A stretch of DNA of 64,000 bases from Pycnopodia helianthoides (taxonomy: Eukaryota > Echinodermata > Asteroidea > Forcipulatida > Asteriidae): contig CM063255.1 of the NCBI GenBank assembly GCA_032158295.1, positions 19,179,094-19,243,093 on the forward strand. Reading direction: 5' to 3'. Below the pieces are notes generated by a model. That model saw nothing but the letters and a program-made list of their open reading frames with translations. It ran no database searches and was not told the DNA's origin. Below, one piece after another: positions 11,487 to 23,239 of the stretch (positions are counted from its first letter, which is position 1; each line of letters starts with the position of its first letter). The position numbers were made by a program, and so were the translations under genes.

Positions 11487-14400
11487 ATGGAGAACATGGC
11501 GAGTCATTGTTTCTGGTTGGTCACCATAGTTGCATTCTTCCAAGGTCAAGCTCAAGGTCAACTCACTCCCATTGCATCACCGTGCAGCGGAGTATCTAGA
11601 GGTAGACATTTCATCGTTGGCTTCACTGATAACATCATGGAACAGGCACGAAGAAAAGAGCTGTTCATTTCAGTGGTTGCATTCAACAATAATCAGAAAC
11701 CCACACATGTAACGATAAGCAGTAAACATCAAGTGGGAGGCCAGCCCTTCACAGACACCTTTGTTGTAGATCCTGGTGGATTTAATAAAGTTAAAGTTCC
11801 AGTGGAACTGGCAATGGCTGATACTGAACGAAGCTTCAAATCCATTGATATATCTGCGACAAACGATGTTTCTGCATACGGTTTATTGTATCAGGACTTT
11901 TCAACAGACGCCTTTCTCGGTATTCCAACGAACAATCTTGGTATGCAGTACGTGGTGGTAACGCCAAGTCTGAATCGCAATACTGTGCACTTTGCTGTCA
12001 TTGGAACTGAAGATTCTACTCAGGTTCAAGTAACAATGCAAGGCAGTGCAACGTTTGAAGGAGTGTTGTATAATCAAGGTAACATTCTGAGTTTTAAAGT
12101 GGATTACCTAGAAGCTGTGCACATCCAAGGAACAGAAGACTTAACCGGGAGCATCATTCAAGCTGACAAACGAATTGCTGTGTTCAGTGGCAGCGAATGT
12201 GAAAATAACCCTGGTTCTACGTGTGATACACTAACAGAGCAGCTGGTACCCGTCAAGAGTTGGGGACAGGAGCACATCTACACCGCATCCCGCTCTACAG
12301 ACAAAAACCAATACTTCATTGTTTCCTACTTTTCAGGAACTGTTGTTTCAATCCCAAATCTTGCAAATCAAACATTAGATGCAGGAGACTCTTGGGAAGG
12401 AATTCTACTGGGTTCTGGTCTAGTTACCTCAAGCAAACCGATTCTGATGATGCAGCAATTAGCCACCGTTAACGGCGATATTGTCGATCCTTCCCTGATA
12501 CAGGTACCCGCTGTGGAGCAGTTTGGATATAGGTTTGGGTTTACAACGCCTCCTTATTCTGGAGGTGATGCAGGGGGTTACTTAAATTTCATCACCATTG
12601 TCGTGAAAAGAGATTCACGTCAAACTGTCTATCTAAACAACGCCCCAATCAACGAGACTGACGGTACGCTAGCTGTAGTTGAACATAACGTTAATGAAAC
12701 TGACTACATCTCAATTACAATTCAAGTGCTTAAAGGGGAAGGCGTTTACTATGTAGATCAGAAAGACAGGCAGTCATCACCAGTGTCTGTTATTGTTTAC
12801 GGTTACGAGAATGCTGAGACATATGGCTACGCTGCTGGATTGTCCCTTTCTAGTAACGAGCAGCTTCTGAGTTTCTCACCATACTTCCTAAGGGAGCTCG
12901 GTGGAGAAAAGTTCAGTATAACTGTACCTTGCCTCCAAGACAGTAATTCTGTTCATGTTGGGTCCAAAATGCAAGTTCTCCACAGGTGTTGGAGATGTCT
13001 TAGTCAATGGTGATCTAACCAGCCCTTATACTCTAGATTGCATTACCCCTGCCTTCTACAAGAATGGTCTGACAGCAGTCTTTGTGTCCCTTGATGATGG
13101 TAGGACCTTCCCATACTCTGGTGTCGTCTATATTCCATCCGAAGAAGACCTTCCACCACTCGTTACATCCCAGCAGCTGAACTCAAAAGCCGGTAGCCAT
13201 GTCATAGACCTCAACTCAGCTGAGCAAGTCTTACTTTCCTGGGATCCCACATTAGTCGGGGATGGCGTTTCCGATGTCATTCTGATGGTACAAGTTTCAG
13301 GTTACAACACCGATGAGTATCCGGTTCTAATGGAAGGAGTTACTGTGAAAAGTAAAGTTGTCAACGATGGCATTCTTTATATTCCCACCCTGGACTTGAA
13401 ATCATTCATCCAGCCCGCAAATAAAGTACCTTCTCTTGTAGCATTTTATTTAACTCAATACAAGCAGCGGCGTCGAAGGGACAGGGCTGATGCATTTTCT
13501 TTTGCGAAAAGAACTTACTCTGGGGTAATGCACGTGATCGATTCAGTATCGAATATTCAATGTTCAAATTTCAGTCGTCAGTTGGAGAATGTTGCTTCTG
13601 GCTTAAAGCCATGCCCCTGTACTTCAGATCAAGCAAGTGTGGATGCTCTGGACTTTGTGGAAGCAAACTTCTTAAACTCTTATTTCCATCCCAGGGCAAA
13701 GAATTGCTTTAGGTCGACCACATCCTCGTCAACAGGTTCAGGTCAGCAGTGCTGCTATGATGATAAAGGAGTCATCTTGATTGGCCCCCTGGAGGAGGAA
13801 CAGCTGATAGATTCGGACCTGGAGATAATTTCTGGTTCCATCAATGGTACGACGTCCTGCCATGGTTCGGATGCTGCAAACTGTCCAACAACTGCGATAA
13901 GTATTACGACAAACGACCGTCAGATGACTGTACTAGGTACGTCCCCCCTCGACCTGCTGGAGGTATGGGAGACCCTCATATCACAAGTCTAGACGGGAAG
14001 AGGTTCACCTTCAATGGAGCCGGAGAGTTCCTGATGGCGTCATCGACTCTTCACAACCTGACCTTCCAATCCCGTATGGAGGTCTACCGAGATACGAACG
14101 CATCAGTGTACTCTGCAGTTGTCATTCAGACAAACGATTCAGCAACGGTTCAGGTGCATATGTCCAACATGAACGAGACCATGATTCTTGTGGATGGTGA
14201 AACGATACTTCAGTCGTCCAGCCCAATTCGAGTTCAATATCACAAGGGCCTCCGGATCAGCTTCAATCGAGACTTATCTGAGATCAGAATTGCTTTTAAT
14301 GCTGGTGTTGCTGTCATCGTGTACGTCAAACCTGAAGTAATGTCTTTTATTGCTCAACTAGACACAAAGTTCAAAGGTCAGGTCAAAGGACTGTTGGGTA

Positions 14401-15095
14401 ATATGAATGAAGACCCGGATGATGATTTTAAATTTCTGAACGGCTCTTCATTAAACACCAATGCATCGCTGTATGAGGTTCATAAGTTCAGTTTGGAGTG
14501 GTTAGTGGCTGAGCAAGACTCCATTTTTACCTACATTTCCCCGTACGACTACAAAACGTACCATTTCCCTGAATTCTCCCCAAACCTCATCACTCCTGAT
14601 CCTAATCTCATCAATCAAGAAATCAAGGACCTGTGTGGTGATTCTTTTGAATGCATTTTCGATGCCATGACAACTGGTAGCCTGTCATTTGCCAACGAAA
14701 CCCTTTTGGTAACCGGTACCTTGGAGACTATACAGAAGTCCTCCATTAAAATTATCAGTTGTGGATTTCCGGGGAAAGTAGAGAACGGGAAAATAGTTGG
14801 ATCGGTTTATTTTGAGAATTCCACTATTGAGGTCACATGTGACGGAGGGTTTAACCAACAAGGGTCAGCCTCACTACGGTGTCAGGGTGATGGCCATTGG
14901 TCTTCCGATCTGCCCCTGTGTGAGTCAAAAGGGATCCATCCTGTTGTTGTTTTACTCATTGTCATCGTTGTTGTTACTGCTACCTTGGTGTTCATAAAGG
15001 TCTTCCTTATCATCTTGAAAAAAAGGCAACCTGATAGGTCCATTAACATTGACCAGGAAGCACGTGAACTGTGGCTGTCTCAGCAAAACCAATAA
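11487..15095 (+). CDS. IgGFc-binding/AMOP/VWD/sushi single-pass membrane protein (SUSD2/MUC4-like), two frame changes
   Basis: The start ATG at 11487 (context acaaaATGG) opens a signal peptide (hydrophobic FWLVTIVAFFQG, likely cut after AQG). Approximate residues: IgGFc-binding N-terminal domain 70-450; linker with SUSD2-like strands (LLSWDP, 590-680); basic KQRRRRDR site; AMOP region 740-815 (QQCCYD, CCKLSNNC, KRPSDDC); VWD from about 826 (GDPHITSLDGKRFTFNGAGEF, later GLLGNMNEDPDDDF); one sushi domain 1090-1145; TM helix 1150-1172; short KKR tail. The total is about 1202 codons with no intron. Reading switches frame near 12954 (one extra base) and at the C-run 13785-13789 (one missing base), so the domains stay in order but lie in three blocks: 11487-13013, 12955-13992 and one open to 15095. 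Related proteins act at the cell surface in adhesion or mucosal defence (family knowledge). It is either a recent pseudogene or retrocopy, or an intact gene with consensus errors. Confidence 0.85.
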
Positions 15096-17121
15096 TTAGT
15101 GCATAACTCTTTCAAAATTTATGAGTTAACCCAATCCATACAAATAGTCCTATTCCATCGCATTTCACATCAGTTCGAGGGATCAACTTAGAAAATACTT
15201 CTCTCAATTTTCTTCTAGCCAACATACTACACGATTTTCATATGTATTGAAATGCATGTAATTAGCCAAACACAAACAAATTCAGTAATTAGTCTGACAA
15301 TTTAATGAAATTAAACAGTTTTTGACCTGAATAATGGAATACTCTACAAGGACTATATGAACGTTGTCAAACAGTTGCAAACCTAATTAAAACAAACTTC
15401 ACAAAAAGAAGGAAAAAAAAAGAAAGAGTCACTCATATTGCAGCTACAGTACACATGTTTCCTGCATGGGATTCTGATTGAATCTGTCCCTGGTGATCTA
15501 AGGCCGTAACCTCCACGGCTTTGTCGCTAAGGATGTCCGATAATTCATCGCATGATGACGTGGTAATTCAGCCACATCCGTAGAAAAGGGCGCCCTCTTA
15601 TAGAGATAAAGATTGCTCTTCATAGCCTCATCTTGTGCTTGAGCCGTGTTTGCATAAAGCTGTGCGCTCGCAATGTTTCTTGTTTTATCTCTAGCATGGC
15701 AACTGCGTAGTTCTATTTTTTTGTTCAACACGAATAAACACTGTTTAGAATGAGTTCGTAGTTATAGGGTCAAGATTACTATTATTAAGGTTAGGGGAAG
15801 ATTAGTCTTTTGAAGTGAAGATCCAAATGAAGGATTATTGAATAAGACAAAACATTTACAAGTAAAATCTTGCTCACCATCTGCAAACTTTTCCATATTG
15901 CAAGAAGAAATTGGTCACCCTGTTTGTCTGTTTTTTTTTTAATAGTATGGATGGAGTAAGAACTATTTTAAAGTCTTCTCATTTTTTTTTTTAACTATTT
16001 ACCGAACAGACCTAAACCAGGCAGTTGAAAGAAATCATCCACTTACTGGTTTAACTGTAATATTAGGTGTTTAGATTTTTTAGAATGTGGCAAACTCAGA
16101 GCATTCTATCATTTTCAGCTGGCACTCTAAAACCATGGAATAACTTACCTTGTGACAGTCACCACTCAATCTATTGAAAATTGTAAAGGTAAAGCTAAAC
16201 ACTTTAGTAACCATAATTGTAGGCTTTGTATTTGAAATTGTTTGTATATAATGTTATGCGTTGCAAGTGTGCAGGTTATTTACATGAGATGCAATGAACT
16301 ACGAGATTAGACCATCACTGTTCTTGAGCTTATAAACTCATGTAATTAGGAAAACATGAAGTACATGATGAGCATTATATAGTACAAGTCTCCAGCGTAT
16401 CGAAAACTGAGAAAACTAAAAAAAACATTCTATGAAATCAAATCTTCCTTTTTATTCTGTTTATGCAAAACTCTGTAAAATAAAAATGCCCATAGCAATT
16501 TTTTGTAAATACATCTTAAATTTTTGCAATGATACATTGAAACAAAATTAAAACTTGGGAGGAGGATGCTTGTTTATTGCTTAATGATAACATGAATATC
16601 AGTTGGGCAAAATTCTTCTATGATTACAAGTAACCGAAAACGGAGGTTAAGTCTTATTCTCGGGTTCATTGGTTTGTCAAAGTTATTTTACTTTCATTTA
16701 TTTCATGGATAAGTTTGACTTTTCCAACGACAAAATATAATTTTTATAGCCATAAACTATATTAAAGTTAGGGTCATTAATTGTTTTTTGTCAACATAAT
16801 GCTGATTTATAGGCAAAGTGTTCAAAAAAGATACACACCAAAAAAAAAAAAGTTTAGCGAGGTAATTAACAGTGGGTACCAGCTGCATCTCAGGCCGCTA
16901 CATTCACAAATGGACACCATGGAAAATTTGATTCTCTAAAACTTGCCTTGAGGTTAGTTTCGGAGATTCCAATTTTTTGACACACTTTGATTGGTTTCTA
17001 ATGAACAGGGGCATTTCAGACAGGACGCTTACTATACCATTACCATCTTTACAACAAGGAGGCTTACGGATAGAAATTTCACACATTTTTTCCCCAGGGT
17101 CATTACCAAAGTAGGACCTCT
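15096..17121. other. 3' flank; no gene supported
   Basis: AATAAA at 15733-15738 is a possible poly(A) signal for the upstream gene but is 640 bp away. A minus-strand open frame 15731-15498 has no recognisable domain. The rest is AT-rich with A/T runs. Confidence 0.35.
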
Positions 17122-17412
17122 TTAACATGTTGACTGCCGCCTACAAGTATATTTGTAGTAACAGGTGTAACGGATTCTGCCACTACAAGTATACTCGTAG
17201 AGAATGAAAGGGCTTTGTATTGTTATTTAAATATACTGGCATCACTGAGCATGCAACACATACGCTTCTGGCAGTGGTGAGGACATACATCCTTAGAATG
17301 TGTATGTTCAACTTTTTGTGTGTATAGTACCTATTTGGTATGCGCGCATGCGCACTGCACTTGGCAAATGGGAACGCCCTTCAAATCTATGACTGGCAGT
17401 CAACGAAGTTAA
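17122..17412. mobile_element. TTAA-flanked MITE (piggyBac-type), copy 1
   Basis: The sequence is bounded by TTAA at 17122-17125 and 17409-17412. Ends read CATGTTGACTGCC at left and GGCAGTCAACG at right, forming short TIRs. It contains inner palindromic words (ctacAAGTATA...TATACTCGTAG) and the CG-rich palindrome TGCGCGCATGCGCA. A second copy with the same length and internal order lies at 40633-40933. There is no ORF. TTAA duplication with TIRs of this type is typical of piggyBac derivatives (family knowledge). Confidence 0.75.
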
Positions 17413-18108
17413 ACTAAATTATATGACAGCTGTATGAAGAAACAGAATTGCACACTGGTAAAACCTATCATGGTTGGGACAAACTTTGTCCCGAAAATTT
17501 GAATAAAAGTCACTGCTTGTAAAGTTTGTGGCAGTTTGAATCCCCAAAACAAATTTGTCTTAATAACTACCTTCAAAGTCAAGAATATTGCATTTAAAGA
17601 CCCAGCCGTTGCTTATTACGATTGCCGCAACTAAAATATCCCGATACAAAGATGCATTTATTGTTTATCGCTGCTTTTGCTAAAGTGTGGCCACTGAGTT
17701 TGATACAATGTTCACATGAATGTTTTGTGATGTTTTTGTTGAAAGTTACATGACGTGGATTAATTCACTCTTGTCCAAAATTATAAGGTGTTCTTTCCCT
17801 TTACTGTCTAAAAATGTGGCTACTGTTTACCAACTTTAAACTATGCCTCTACCAAGTTTATGTAAACATAAGAAAAAAAAAGAAAAAAAAAGTAAAAGCA
17901 TTACAAAAAAAAATTAGGAAAATAAATTATGTAACTAAATATTGTATGTATTTAAATTGTTTTGTTTGTAAACGATTATTTTGTTTATATGCTGCATGAT
18001 GTATACTTTTCAATATAGAATAGTCTTAACAGTCGTACTGATTTTAATCACCTTCAGCCAGCCTGTACAGTTTTTATCAAACACTCGTATTGAAATGTGA
18101 AGTGTGCA
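17413..18108. other. No gene seen
   Basis: AT-rich, with an A-rich stretch at 17869-17925. The 62-codon frame here is low-complexity. Confidence 0.5.
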
Positions 18109-18252
18109 CTGGAGGCCATTTTAGTAAGCAGATCTTTTGATGCAACAATGGATCAGTGCAGTACATGAGCATTGCTTTCACTGGAGGCCATTTTAGTAAG
18201 CAGATCTTTTGATGCAACAATGGATCAGTGCAGTACATGAGCATTGCTTTCA
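18109..18252. repeat. Perfect 72-bp tandem duplication
   Basis: 18109-18180 and 18181-18252 are identical (CTGGAGGCCATTTTAG ... CATTGCTTTCA). The lack of divergence implies a very recent event or an assembly stutter. Confidence 0.85.
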
Positions 18253-18477
18253 GTGCTATAAGGAAACATTTAGATACTGGAATGGCACCCGGCCATGCTG
18301 TACTTCACATTTAAATGATAGGCTAGAGCTCCAGTTGCCAATCTTGTGCCTTGCGTCGCTATATATACAAACTTTGGTTTATATGCGGTTAAGTTTTAAA
18401 ATATTTGTTGCCTTGTGATTCATGATTATCAGTGTTTTGTTTATTAAGGCCGTGTCCAAATCAATTGTGCTCTCTTA

Positions 18478-18912
18478 TGGCTACGGCTAAGGCTGTTGGC
18501 TGCAGTGATAGCATTGTAGAATAAGCCTGTTCAGCTCTGACTGTACGGCTATGGCTGGTGGCGCTGCAGTGATAACGTTGTATAATATTCCTGTTCAGCT
18601 CTGACTGTACGGCTATGGCTGTTGGCTGCAGTGATAACGTTGTAAAATAAGCCTGTTCAGCTCTGACTGTACGGCTATGGCTGTTGCTTGGCTGCAGTGA
18701 TAACAGTGAAGAATAAGCCTGTTCAGCTCTGACTGTATGGCTATAACAGCCATAGCCATACAGTCAAAGCTGAACAGGCTTATTCTTCACTGTTATTACT
18801 ACAACCAACAGCCATTGGCTGTAGTGATAACAGTGAAGAATAAGCCTGTACATCAGCTTTGACTGTATGGCTATGGCTGTTGGCTGCAGTGATAACGTTG
18901 AAGAATAATCCT
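18478..18912. repeat. ~63-bp tandem repeat with an inverted copy (palindromic array)
   Basis: The unit contains GGCTATGGCTGTTGGCTGCAG, TGATAACGTTG(T/A)A(G/A)AATA, AGCCTGTTCAGCTCTGACTGTA. Four direct copies run 18478-18745. One copy in reverse orientation follows at about 18745-18815, then direct copies to 18912. The junction at 18740-18765 (TATGGCTATAACAGCCATAGCCATA) makes a strong cruciform-forming palindrome. Confidence 0.8.
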
Positions 18913-19194
18913 GCTCCTGCTCTGACCATACCCACTGCCGAAGGCACCAATCCGGACACGCCCGCACACATTTTCAATCTTTATTTTAGCATTATAATTT
19001 TTTTAAAGTCATATTTTACTAGCGTAGATTATTATTTTTTAAACATGATATTAACGCATCATATTTTCATAGAGTAAAGGTGGTTGATGGGTTTGATTGC
19101 AGTGCCAATAAAAGAATGTGTAAACAAGTCAATATCATTTTTTATTATATATTTTTTTTCTATGTCGGCTAAAATATCATATAAAAATTTAGAG

Positions 19195-19690
19195 CGATTG
19201 CAAAAAGGGGAAAGAGTAGAGTTCTAAAAAAGGATATACAAAAAACAGTCTGAAGGACAATTATAGCAAAAAGGATTAATGGACAAAACCTTTTAGACTA
19301 TTGCACTTCATTTGGTTATTTGGTAAGCGGGAAATTTTAACAATGCAGTTAGGCGGGGGTGGGGGGGAACTGCCCTTCGACAGTTGGACAAAACAGTCGG
19401 GAAAATATGGGCACAGTAAACAGAAAAAAAGTGGAGAGAGACAGCAAAAAACATTTACTCCGTCCCTGCCCCCCACCCTTTAACCAAAGATTCCCCATAC
19501 ACCTGTATTGCTGCAGTTGTTTGATTAATTTTTCCATGAACAGCAATCTATGCAATGTTGTAAACCTTTTGAGGTTTCATGGTAGTACCCTGGTAAAGTT
19601 TATTAGTTGGCTATGAATTAAGTGTGACATGACTACAAAGTCATTGTGTGGGAGGTGGGGGGAGGCAAATAGTATGAGGTAGACTGGATA
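19195..19690. repeat. Dispersed repeat, copy 1 (partner at 22497-22990)
   Basis: Nearly identical to 22497-22990 in the same orientation, including AGTAGAGT..TAAAAAAGGATA, the G-rich tract GGCGGGGGTGGGGGGGAA, and TTCCCCATACACCTGTATTG. Small indels occur in the G and C runs. The overlapping frames on both strands are not genes. Confidence 0.8.
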
Positions 19691-19779
19691 AATGCTCTGC
19701 TGTTCTAATGTGAAAATGTCGCAATCAAAGAGTCTTTTTTTACACAATGAAACCACATTGAATGGCTGTTTCTTGAAAA

Positions 19780-20118
19780 CTTTTTACAAAAAACCCAATG
19801 ATGTACCATCCCTTTATGACATGTTTGTTGGAAAACTAGCGGATTGAACTGAATGTACTCTTCAATAAACCACTGATGCACCATCTCTTTATGATATGTT
19901 TCTGGAAAACTAGAAGATTGGAATGAATGTACTCTTCCTATAACTAATGATGTACCGTCCTTTTATGATATGTTTTTGGATGACTAAATGATTGGAATAA
20001 ATGTACTCTTCCGATAACCAATGATGTACCATCCCTTTATGATATGGTTCTTGAAAACTAGAGGATTGGAATGAATGTACTCTTCCAATAACCAATGATG
20101 TACCATCCCTTTATGATA
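19780..20118. repeat. ~75-bp tandem repeat
   Basis: Four to five copies of a unit containing AATGATGTACCATCCCTTTATGATATG, TTTCTTGGAAAACTAGAGGATTGGAATGAATGTACTCTTCC. A single diverged copy follows the partner repeat at 23060-23140, so the array travelled with the 19195/22497 duplication. Confidence 0.75.
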
Positions 20119-22345
20119 TTGGACCCTGCATTTTGAGGCAATCGCGATGCATGCTCGTCGAATTAAAACTTTGGCTTAATAACGATACAATCCTGAGAGC
20201 AGACATACCGACATTCCAGGCCTTACTCACAGTCGAGAAAATAATGTTCGCATTTTTTATTGGAAAAACCAAAACCAAAACCAAAACAAGCCAAAGAACT
20301 TAGAAGAAACACCCATAGTCAAGTAAACAAATGACATTGTTAGATCTTGGGGGGGGTTTGAAATGAAATAACAATGAGTTGAGCCAGTTGTCTGGATGGT
20401 TTCAATGTAATAAACTCTCTCTCAATCTTAAGAAAACTAATTATATTATTTTTGGTTCTAAATCTTTCAATATCAACAGCCATATTTATATCAATGACAC
20501 ACAAATAGAACAGGTTAATTCTACTAAATTCCTAGGAGTAATTAAGCTCACATGGACTGACCACATAAATCATATTTCTTTAAAAATATCTCGCTTAACA
20601 GGCGTTCTAAACAAAATAAAACACAACGTTTCCCACCTTGCACTCAAAACACTTTATTCAACCTTAATTCTGCCTTACTTTACATACTGTAATATTGTTT
20701 GGGCGTCTACCCACTCGTCCAAACTCACTCCTTTAATTTGTCCCCAAAAACGTCTTCTTAGAATTCTCACAAATTCGCATGACAGAGAACATACTGATCC
20801 ATTGTTTAATTCTCTTGCTTTACTTAAGTTACAAGATATTTATACATACCAAGTTTCTCTACTTATGTTTAAATACACCAAAAATTGCCTGCCCATGTCT
20901 ATTTCTAAAAACTTTAACTACCGTAGTCAAGTTCATTCTTACAACACTCGCTCTGCTAAAAAAATCCACATTCCCCAACTTCTTACATCCTTTGCCCAGC
21001 GTACCGTCTTGTTCTCTGGCCCCAAAACCTGGAACAACCTACCTCCCAACATAACCTTTAAGCGTTTTTTGAAGAAATTTTTTCTTGGCCAATATTCAAA
21101 ATGATTGTCGTTTCTCTGAGTGATTCCTTCCCTTTTATTATTTTTTTAGTAGAGTCCTCACCCAATTTTGTCTCTAGGGGCCCTCGATCCATTTCTCCGG
21201 ATTTGTTAAAATATTTTTTCGTCCGTTCTAGCTAAACAAACCTTTTAGTCTCTACGAGTTGTTCTTTTGTCCTGTGTTTTTGTCCTTGTTCAAAGTCCTT
21301 CTGTGTTTCTATGTGTTTCAATTATTTCAAAAACTTTAGTATTTATTTGCCAATGGTGGAGTTGGAAATGCTTATTAATTTCTCCGCTATTCAAAATGTT
21401 CCCTTTGTTTTGGTTTTCTTCCCTAAGGATTATATTTTCTTTCAATCAAAGCTAAAATTTTCCTACCCTACCATTGGCACGTACAGGGGGTCATCAATAC
21501 AAGCCCTATGGGTTTCTACATGTTCCCCCCCCCCCCCCCCCCCCGCTCAGCTTTTCATTCATCAATTACGTTGTTTCTAATTATATGTTTTTACTTGAGT
21601 GGAAATTAAATAAACCATACCATACCATACCATACCAACAATAACATGGACTGACATAAACAATGTACTGAAATCTTGATTATGACGACAACAAATTTTT
21701 AAAATAACAATTTACGTTATCGTTATTAATATTTAACTCCAAGTCAATTTGGCAGAGAACTTTGCCGACTTACAATTACCTGTATTTATATTATTGAACT
21801 TGCTGATATGTTCAATAACAATGAAGGGTTGAGTCGTCTGGGTAAATTCGAACCTTACCTTGACCCTCTTCAAGTGTCTGAAATGCTAAAGGTATGATTC
21901 TTGGGCAGAAAATCAAATAATTTTACTGGTGTCTTTCCCAGATATCCATACTTTTATTGTGACCATTAAACTAACATAGCGTCCTCTTAAGGCTTAGTTT
22001 TTCAAGTCATTTGCCATTGTTCTATTTAGTGCATTGTGTATGAGGAATAATGGAGTCCCATGAGGTCCAATGTGATTTGGCTTAATTCAAAGTTATAATG
22101 CAATTGCTTGAAATGTTTTTCAGAACCCATGATGCATGTTGTGACACTTTTGAAAATGTATGGTTGTCTGTAAATCTACAGTGAACTATCCCTCGGAAGA
22201 TCTGTAGTTTGGCCTTGATTGTTTAGTTTTGTCCCTCTCAGCCTGGATTTGGAGGCTCGTATTTGCAAGAGCGAAAGATTGATGTTATCAGTAATGAAAG
22301 TTAATTGTGCATTTTGTATACTCTGTGAAATAGAATAATTATACA
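20119..22345 (+). repeat. ~1-kb interspersed repeat, interrupted by a LINE
   Basis: 20119-20375 and 21637-22345 together match the continuous copy starting at 46119 (both begin TTGGA(C/T)CCTGCATTT and share GACATAAACAATGTACTG and GGAGGCTCGTATTTGCAAGAG). The LINE at 20376-21636 splits this copy. No TIRs or ORF could be recognised in the repeat. Confidence 0.75.
20376..21636 (+). mobile_element. 5'-truncated non-LTR retrotransposon (LINE) with RT C-terminal region
   Basis: The open frame 20379-21104 (241 aa) encodes the end of a reverse transcriptase and its C-terminal tail. Recognisable features are LSLNLKKTNYIIFG, KFLGV (with several residues lost just after it), LILPYFTYCNIVWA, and the HSYNTRSAKK...TWNNLPPNI ending typical of Jockey/CR1-group elements. 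The catalytic YADD part is absent. The 3' end is the short tandem tail (CCATA)n at 21614-21636. A 6-bp target duplication AACAAT (20370-20375 / 21637-21642) flanks it, and the copy at 46 kb shows the empty site. A run of about 21 C lies at 21523-21544. Confidence 0.85.
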
Positions 22346-22496
22346 CTGTGTGTGTGCTTGTGTTTTACATGTTTTAACCCTCCTACTGTCAGTGACTCTT
22401 GGCAACATTTTCCAGTGAGTTGACCAACCATTTGAAACCAAGGTTGTGTACGGTTTGAAAATTTAAAGCAATAGCACCACATAGCAAAACTGGCAA
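22346..22496. repeat. Short dispersed repeat, partner at 59292-59375
   Basis: 22372-22455 (TTTAACCCTCCTACTGTCAG ... GACCAACCATTTGAAACCA) matches 59293-59363 in the same orientation. TTAACCCT resembles a piggyBac-type end, but no opposite terminus was found. Confidence 0.55.
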
Positions 22497-22990
22497 AAAG
22501 TAGAGTATTAAAAAAAGGATAAACAAAAAACAATCTGAAGGACAATTATAGCAAAAAGTATTAATGGACAAAATCGTTTAGACTATTGCACTTCATTTGG
22601 TTATTTGGTAAGCGGGAAATTTTTAACAATTCAGTTAGGCGGGGGTGAGGGGGCAACTGCCCTTCGACAGTTGGACAAAACAGTCGGGAAAATATGGGCA
22701 CAGTAAACAGAAAAAAAGTGGAGAGAGACAGCAAAAAACATTTACTCCATCCCCTGCCCCCCCACCCTTTAACCAAAGATTCCCCATACACCTGTATTGC
22801 TGCAGTTGTTTGATTAATTTTTCCATGAAACGCAATCTATGCAATGTTGTAAACCTTTTGAGGTTTCATGGTAGTACCCTGGTAAAGTTTATTAGTTGGC
22901 TATGAATTAAGTGTGACATGACTACAAAGTCATTGTGTGGGAGGTGGGGGGGAGGCAAATAGTATGAGGTAGACTTGATAAATTATCTGC
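22497..22990. repeat. Dispersed repeat, copy 2 (partner at 19195-19690)
   Basis: Same content and order as copy 1. It is followed by one diverged unit of the 75-bp repeat (23060-23140). Confidence 0.8.
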
Positions 22991-23239
22991 TGTTCTAAAA
23001 ACGTTAAATTCAAGAGTCTTTTATACCAATGAAACCACATTGAATGGCTGTTTCTTATAAACTAGAGGATCGGAAGAATGAATTTTTCCAAAAACCAATG
23101 ATGTATCATCCCTTTATGACATGTTTCTTAGAAAACTAGAGTACACAAGTCTTTTTATGTACATTCATAGTGGCGCCGTATTAAAGTAATGGTCATGCAT
23201 TTACAGCGCTCTGTGACAAATATTGGCTCGCTCTGTGAC

